Assembly: GCA_022701925.1 (NCBI GenBank)
Contig: JAKONM010000127.1
Location: forward strand, 1 to 20,663
DNA from: Microbacteriaceae bacterium
GTDB taxonomy: Bacteria; Actinomycetota; Actinomycetes; Actinomycetales; Microbacteriaceae
Length of the DNA stretch: 20,663 nucleotides
Direction: 5' to 3'
Under the pieces are notes generated by a model. That model was not told the origin of the DNA. It did no database searches and saw only the letters and a program-made list of their open reading frames with translations. Position numbers and translations under genes: made by a program. The first letter of the stretch is position 1; every line of letters starts with the position of its first letter. Shown piece by piece: positions 16,477 to 20,663 of the stretch.

Positions 16477-17517
16477 GTGAACCCCTGGCTGCTCGAGCTG
16501 CTGATCGTCCGGGAGGCCGCGACCTCGCGCGAGCGGCGCGCGCTGGCCCGGGCCTGCGAAGCCGGGAGGCTCGCCCGGGTGCGCCCGGGCGTCCACGTCG
16601 AGCAGGCCGGGTACGGCCTCCTGACGCGCGAGGAGCGGCATCTGGTGCAGGTGCGGGCCTTCGCCTCGGTGGCGGGCGTGCAGCCCGTGTCCTCCCACTG
16701 GTCCGCCGCCGTGCTGCACGGGCTCCCGCTGGTCGACGCTCCGCTCGACCGGGTGCACGTCGTGAGCGAGGACGCGTCCGGCCGGGCGCTGGTCGGCGTG
16801 GCCGTCCACGTCGCCCCGCTGGACCACGGGACGTCGTTCGTCGGCCTCCTGCACGCGACCGACGCCGCGCGCACCGTGGTGGACGTCGCGAGGGCGTCCA
16901 TCTTCTCCGCCGCCGTGGTGGTCGCCGACGGCGCGCTGCACGGCGGGCTCGCCCGGTACGCGCTCGAGGAGGCGGTGTCGCTGGCGGCGGGCGCGCGGGG
17001 CTGGACGAAGGCGCAGCAGGCGGTGGCGTTCGCGCGGGCGGAGGCGGAGTCCGCGGCGGAGTCGCGCAGCCGTGAGTCGATGATGCGGCTGGGCGTCGAG
17101 CCGCCCGTCCTGCAGCTCGAGGTGTTCGACGAGCGGGGGCTGGCCGGTCGCCTCGACTTCGGGTTCGTGCGCGGCTGGGCAGGAGGCGGTCTCGACGGGG
17201 AGGAGAAGTACCGCGAGGCCGGCCTGGCGAGGAGCGGGGCCGCCGACGCCGTCATCGCCGAGAAGCGGCGCGAGGACCGGGTGCGTCGTCGGCTCGACGC
17301 GCTCGCGCGCTGGGGATGGCGGGAGTCGGGGAGCACCGCGCTGCTCGGTCCCGTCCTCGCTGCAGCGGGAGTACGCACGACCCGCCCGCCCGCGGGCGGC
17401 GCTGGCGGACTGCTGCACCCCGTTCCTCCACGCCGCGCGGTGACCAGGTCTGCGACACCGGACCAGGGATCCCCTGGTCCGGTGTCGCGGGCCTGGTCAC
17501 GAGGCGGTCAGCGGTGA
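16477..17517 (+). CDS. AbiEi-like N-terminal domain protein with PD-(D/E)XK nuclease-like C-terminus
   Basis: This 346-residue protein resembles a widespread, uncharacterised actinobacterial group often labelled AbiEi-family antitoxin-like or DUF559-like. Residues 1-55 resemble the AbiEi-type winged-helix start, with RRALARACEAGRLARVRPGVH. Residues 65-165 hold SSHWSAAVLHGLP, VHVVSE and RTVVDVAR, typical of the group. Residues 190-285 look like a very-short-patch-repair/PD-(D/E)XK nuclease core: ESRSRE (Glu195), RLDFGF (Asp227), DGEEKYRE (Glu242, Lys244), then EKRREDRVRR and RWGWRE. The natural C-terminus probably lies near LAAAGVR (about 300). The last 46 residues are low-complexity, and 322-342 are translated from the second palindrome. 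GTG 16477 follows GACCCT by 6 nt, as in a leaderless gene; GTG 16459 is possible. No partner toxin gene is present. Confidence 0.72.
   Translation: MNPWLLELLIVREAATSRERRALARACEAGRLARVRPGVHVEQAGYGLLTREERHLVQVRAFASVAGVQPVSSHWSAAVLHGLPLVDAPLDRVHVVSEDASGRALVGVAVHVAPLDHGTSFVGLLHATDAARTVVDVARASIFSAAVVVADGALHGGLARYALEEAVSLAAGARGWTKAQQAVAFARAEAESAAESRSRESMMRLGVEPPVLQLEVFDERGLAGRLDFGFVRGWAGGGLDGEEKYREAGLARSGAADAVIAEKRREDRVRRRLDALARWGWRESGSTALLGPVLAAAGVRTTRPPAGGAGGLLHPVPPRRAVTRSATPDQGSPGPVSRAWSRGGQR
17440..17500. repeat. Palindromic repeat element, copy 2 (29-bp hairpin), possible terminator for the fad genes
   Basis: The arms 17440-17468 and 17472-17500 pair along all 29 positions with only two G-U wobbles around a 3-nt loop. 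The inner 17442-17498 shares its layout with copy 1: GACCAG or CTGGTC at both ends of each arm, starting 19 nt apart. Left arms of the two copies agree at 19 of 25 positions and right arms at 21 of 25. It lies inside the 3' end of the nuclease-like reading frame and just past the fadB stop, so it can terminate the minus-strand transcript. Confidence 0.82.
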
Positions 17518-19664
17518 GCGGCGCCGCGGATCGGGGGCGTGTGGAATGTGGCGCCGAAGGCCCGCTCGGAGGCGCCCGAGCGGTCGAGGTAGGGCGTGAC
17601 GCCGCCGTCGATGAACGGGTATCCCGCACCCAGGATGAGGCAGAGGTCGACGTCCTGCGCCGCCGCGACCACGCCGTCCTCGAGCATCCGGTGGATCTCA
17701 TCGGCCAGGCCGTCCTCGACGCGCAGTCGGAACTCCTCCGCCGACATCGGCGTCGCGTCCGGCGGCAGCGAGCCCTTCACGATCGCGAGCGCCCGCTTGT
17801 CGAAGCCCTTCACCGAGCCCTTGTCGTCCTTCTCCAGCAGCACGCCGGCCTCCGCCAGCGCGTGCAGGTTCGCGGAGTCGAAGAACCGGTCGGGGAAGGC
17901 CGCGTGATGCGTGTCGAGCACGTGCGCGCCGACCCGGAGCCCGACCAGGTCGAGCAGCTCGAAGGGCGACATCGGCAGCCCGAACGGGTCGAGCGCGTGG
18001 TCCACCACCTCGAACGGCGTCCCCGTGTCGACGGCGTGCATCGCCTCGCCGAGCACCTTCGCCAGCACCCGGTTGACCACGAAGCCGGGCGCGTCCTGCA
18101 CGATGACGGCGCTCTTCTTCAGGGTCTTCGCGACGACCATCGCGGTCGACAGGGTCGCGTCGTCCGTCGCCGGCGTGCGCACCACCTCGATCAGCGGCAT
18201 CACCGCGACCGGGTTGAAGAAGTGGAAGCCGACCAGCCGCTCGGGGTGCGCCAGGCGCGCGCCGATCGCCTCCACGGACAGGGAGGAGGTGTTGGTCGCC
18301 AGCACGGCCGTCTCGGACAGGTGCGGCTCGACGCGGGCGAAGACCTCCTGCTTCACGGAGAGCTCCTCGAACACCGCCTCGATCACCCAGTCGCAGTCGG
18401 CGAAGTCGGCCGTCTCGACGGTGCCGGTGATGCTGCCGACCAGGCGGTTCGCCTCGTCGGACGAGACGCGGCCCTTGCCCTGCAGCGTCGCGACGTCGGC
18501 GCGGATGCGCGCCAGGCCCGCGTCGACGCGCGCCCGGTCGACGTCGGTGATGACCACCGGCACCTTCAGGCGCCGTGCGAACAGCAGGGCGAACTGACCG
18601 GCCATCAGCCCGGCCCCGATCACGCCGACCTTGGTGACCCTCTTCGCCAGGGCCTTGTCCGGCGCGCCCGCAGGCCGCTTCGCGCGGCGCTGCACCAGGT
18701 CGAAGGCGTAGAGGGACGCCGCCGCCTGGTCGCCGGCGAGCAGGTCGGCGAGCGCCTCGTCCTCGGCCGCGAAGCCCGCCAGCACGCCGGCCCGGTCCTT
18801 CACGCGCTTGGCGCCCGCCAGCAGGTCGAGCGCCGCGTACGGGGAGGCCGGCACGGTGCCGATCTTCGACTCCAGGCCCTTGCGGGCGACCCGCACGGCG
18901 ATGTCCCACTTGACGGCCCGCTCCAGGCGGCCGGGCGCGTGCGGGCGCTCGACCCGGACCCGTCCGGCCACCACGTCGCCCGCCCAGGCGATCGACCGCT
19001 CCAGGAAGACGGCGGAGGGGAACATCGCGTCGGCGATGCCGAGGTCCAGCGCCTGCTGCGCCGTCAGCACCCGCTGCTTCAGCGGGTTCTCGACGATCAC
19101 CCGCAGGGCCGCCTCGATGCCGATCAGGTTCGGCAGCAGCGTCGAGCCGCCCCACCCCGGGATGATCCCGAGCGCGACCTCCGGGAAGGCGATCGCGGGG
19201 GCCGCGGCGTCGACGGTGCGGTGGTCGGCGTTCAGCGCGATCTCCAGGCCGCCGCCGAGCGCCAGCCCGTTGATGAAGCAGAAGGAGGGCACCCCGAGGT
19301 CGCCGAGCCGGCCGAGCACGCGGTGGCCCAGCTGCGCCAGCTGCTTCGCCGTCGCGCGGTCGGGGATGGCGCCGACCTGGCTGAGGTCGGCGCCCGCGGC
19401 CAGGATGAACGGCTTGCCGGTGACGGCCAGCGCGGCGATCTCGCCCCGCCCCGCCCGGGCCTGCGCCTCGAGCAGCACGGCCTCCAGGGCCAGCAGGCTG
19501 CGCGGCCCCAGGGTGTTCGGACGGGTGTGGTCGCGCCCGTTGTCGAGGGTGACGAGCAGGAGCACGCCGCCGTCGGGCAGCGGCACGTCCCGCGCGTGCG
19601 CCTCGGTCACGACCTCGTCGGCGGCCAGCGACACCAGGTCGGCCTCCTGCTGCACGTCGGTCAT
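17508..19664 (-). CDS. fadB: FadB-like enoyl-CoA hydratase/3-hydroxyacyl-CoA dehydrogenase
   Basis: This bifunctional beta-oxidation enzyme (718 aa) hydrates trans-2-enoyl-CoA and oxidises the resulting 3-hydroxyacyl-CoA with NAD+. The N-terminal crotonase domain (about 15-210) has FINGLALGGGLEIALNADHR with Glu141 and FPEVALGIIPGWGGS with Glu162, matching E. coli FadB Glu119 and Glu139. The NAD-binding domain begins at VGVIGAGLMAGQFA (347-359). The dehydrogenase histidine is His481 in GFHFFNPVAVMPLIEVV. Two 3HCDH C-terminal domains follow, the second with LILGAGYPFIDGG. The ATG overlaps the upstream fadA-like stop as ATGA and is preceded by AAGGAGG with 7-nt spacing, so the genes are coupled as the two subunits of a trifunctional complex. 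The 3' end overlaps the convergent gene by 10 nt. Confidence 0.92.
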   Translation of the reverse strand: MTDVQQEADLVSLAADEVVTEAHARDVPLPDGGVLLLVTLDNGRDHTRPNTLGPRSLLALEAVLLEAQARAGRGEIAALAVTGKPFILAAGADLSQVGAIPDRATAKQLAQLGHRVLGRLGDLGVPSFCFINGLALGGGLEIALNADHRTVDAAAPAIAFPEVALGIIPGWGGSTLLPNLIGIEAALRVIVENPLKQRVLTAQQALDLGIADAMFPSAVFLERSIAWAGDVVAGRVRVERPHAPGRLERAVKWDIAVRVARKGLESKIGTVPASPYAALDLLAGAKRVKDRAGVLAGFAAEDEALADLLAGDQAAASLYAFDLVQRRAKRPAGAPDKALAKRVTKVGVIGAGLMAGQFALLFARRLKVPVVITDVDRARVDAGLARIRADVATLQGKGRVSSDEANRLVGSITGTVETADFADCDWVIEAVFEELSVKQEVFARVEPHLSETAVLATNTSSLSVEAIGARLAHPERLVGFHFFNPVAVMPLIEVVRTPATDDATLSTAMVVAKTLKKSAVIVQDAPGFVVNRVLAKVLGEAMHAVDTGTPFEVVDHALDPFGLPMSPFELLDLVGLRVGAHVLDTHHAAFPDRFFDSANLHALAEAGVLLEKDDKGSVKGFDKRALAIVKGSLPPDATPMSAEEFRLRVEDGLADEIHRMLEDGVVAAAQDVDLCLILGAGYPFIDGGVTPYLDRSGASERAFGATFHTPPIRGAAHR

Positions 19665-20663
19665 CGTCCGGCCTCCTTCTTCGCCCGCTTGTCCGCCCGG
19701 CGCTTCGCCTTCGGGTCGAAGTGCGGGTTCTCCCAGATCACGCTGCCGCCCTGGCCCAGCCCGATGCACATCGCCGTCAGGCCGTACCGCGCCTCGGGGT
19801 GCAGCTCGAACTGGCGGGCCAGCTGCAGCATCAGCCGCACGCCGGAGGAGGCGAGCGGGTGGCCGAACGCGATGGCGCCGCCCCACATGTTCACGCGCGG
19901 GTCGTCGTCGTCGATGCCGAAGTGGTCGAGCAGGCTGAGCACCTGCACCGCGAACGCCTCGTTCAGCTCGAACAGGTCGATGTCGTCGATGGTCAGGCCG
20001 GCCTTGACCAGCGCCTTCTCGGTGCTGGGCACCGGGCCGATCCCCATCACCTCGGGCTCCACGCCGGCGTAGGCGAACGAGACGAGCCGCATCTTCACCG
20101 GCAGCCCCAGCTCGCGCGCCGCCTGCTCGCTCGCGATCAGCGAGGCGGTCGCCCCGTCGTTCAACCCGGCCGCGTTGCCCGCGGTGACGTTGCCGTGCGG
20201 GCGGAACGGGGTCCGCAGCTCGGCGAGCGCCTCGAGGGTGGTGCCGGGCCGCATGACCTCGTCGCGGACGGCCAGCCCCCAGCCGCCGGGGCCGCGGGTG
20301 GCCACGGGCACCAGGTCGGGCTGGATGTGCCCGGCGTCGTAGGCGGCGCCGGCCTTCTGCTGCGACCGCATCGCGAAGCGGTCCGCGCGCTCCTTCGTGA
20401 GGGCGGGGAAGCGGTCGTGGATCCGCGCGGCGGTCGCGCCCATGACCAGCGCCTCCGAACCGACGAGGCGCTCGGCGACGAACCGCGGGTTCGGGTCGGC
20501 GTCGAACCCCATCGGGTGGTGCCCCATGTGCTCCACCCCGCCGGCGATGGCGACGTCGTAGGCGCCGAAGGCGATGCCGCCGGCGACCGTGGTCACGCTG
20601 GTCATCGCGCCGGCGCACATGCGGTCGATCGCGTAGCCCGGCACCGACCGCGGCAGGCCGGCC
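19661..20663 (-). CDS. fadA: FadA-like acetyl-CoA C-acyltransferase (thiolase), 5' end outside window
   Basis: This is a 3-ketoacyl-CoA thiolase, which cleaves 3-ketoacyl-CoA with CoA to release acetyl-CoA, the last beta-oxidation step. About 333 residues are visible; roughly the first 80-90 lie beyond the window edge. The nucleophilic cysteine is in YAIDRMCAGAMTSV close to the edge. AGGVEHMGHHPMGFD, the NEAFAVQVL motif, the catalytic histidine in GGAIAFGHPLASSG and the second catalytic cysteine in MCIGLGQGG are all present. The GTG at 20644 is internal: the frame stays open upstream, reading AGLPRS as thiolases do at this point. A basic Lys/Arg-rich tail ends the protein. It is the upstream gene of the fadAB pair, and their promoter is not in this window. 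Confidence 0.93.
   Translation of the reverse strand, partial: AGLPRSVPGYAIDRMCAGAMTSVTTVAGGIAFGAYDVAIAGGVEHMGHHPMGFDADPNPRFVAERLVGSEALVMGATAARIHDRFPALTKERADRFAMRSQQKAGAAYDAGHIQPDLVPVATRGPGGWGLAVRDEVMRPGTTLEALAELRTPFRPHGNVTAGNAAGLNDGATASLIASEQAARELGLPVKMRLVSFAYAGVEPEVMGIGPVPSTEKALVKAGLTIDDIDLFELNEAFAVQVLSLLDHFGIDDDDPRVNMWGGAIAFGHPLASSGVRLMLQLARQFELHPEARYGLTAMCIGLGQGGSVIWENPHFDPKAKRRADKRAKKEAGR

Noticed and set aside
16477..17517. Complete type IV AbiE toxin-antitoxin system
   Set aside because: Only an AbiEi-like region is present; there is no adjacent AbiEii nucleotidyltransferase gene, and the C-terminus looks like a nuclease rather than an AbiEi C-terminal domain.
17316..20072. A 918-codon plus-strand frame opposite the fad genes
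   Set aside because: Its sequence is low-complexity shadow of fadB and fadA, which are firmly identified on the minus strand.

Overview
This is about 20.7 kb of very GC-rich DNA (mostly above 70 percent by eye) from an actinobacterium, most likely a member of the Microbacteriaceae. The reason is gene content and order: parE and parC near each other, an alkaline-phosphatase-fold protein, the cell-division regulator SepH, then the actinobacterial conserved unknowns DUF4193, DUF3093, DUF3710 and DUF3159 around dut, followed by aconitase, dxs and fadAB. No phage, insertion sequence, CRISPR array, tRNA or rRNA was seen.

Layout. (1) 1-978: the 3' end of murT and a complete gatD, overlapping by 4 nt. 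The GatD homologue has no cysteine at all, so it cannot be a normal glutaminase. The first 49 bases are a perfect inverted copy of 96-144, probably a contig-end artefact. (2) 1055-6011: a small zinc-ribbon gene (DUF7455, minus), parE (plus) and parC (minus). parE and parC converge on a hairpin terminator. (3) 6121-8389: an alkaline-phosphatase-superfamily gene (plus) meeting sepH (minus) tail to tail on a shared CTAG. sepH carries a 1-nt frameshift. (4) 8630-11275: DUF4193, DUF3093 (minus), then the overlapping operon dut-DUF3710-DUF3159. (5) 11367-16277: acnA and dxs, separated by a long imperfect hairpin. (6) 16278-17517: an orphan gene with an AbiEi-like N-terminus and a nuclease-like C-terminus, bracketed by two related 57-58 bp palindromes. 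(7) 17508-20663: fadB-like and fadA-like beta-oxidation genes (minus), fadA cut by the window edge.

Most of the window is core chromosomal housekeeping: peptidoglycan modification, chromosome decatenation, division control, nucleotide sanitation, the TCA cycle, isoprenoid precursor synthesis and fatty-acid oxidation. The accessory part is the orphan gene and its flanking palindromes. The points most worth following are the cysteine-free GatD, which may relate to the type B peptidoglycan of Microbacteriaceae, and the paired palindromes around the nuclease-like gene. Several genes (parE, dut, dxs, probably the orphan gene) have a -10-like element only 6-9 nt before the start codon and look leaderless.
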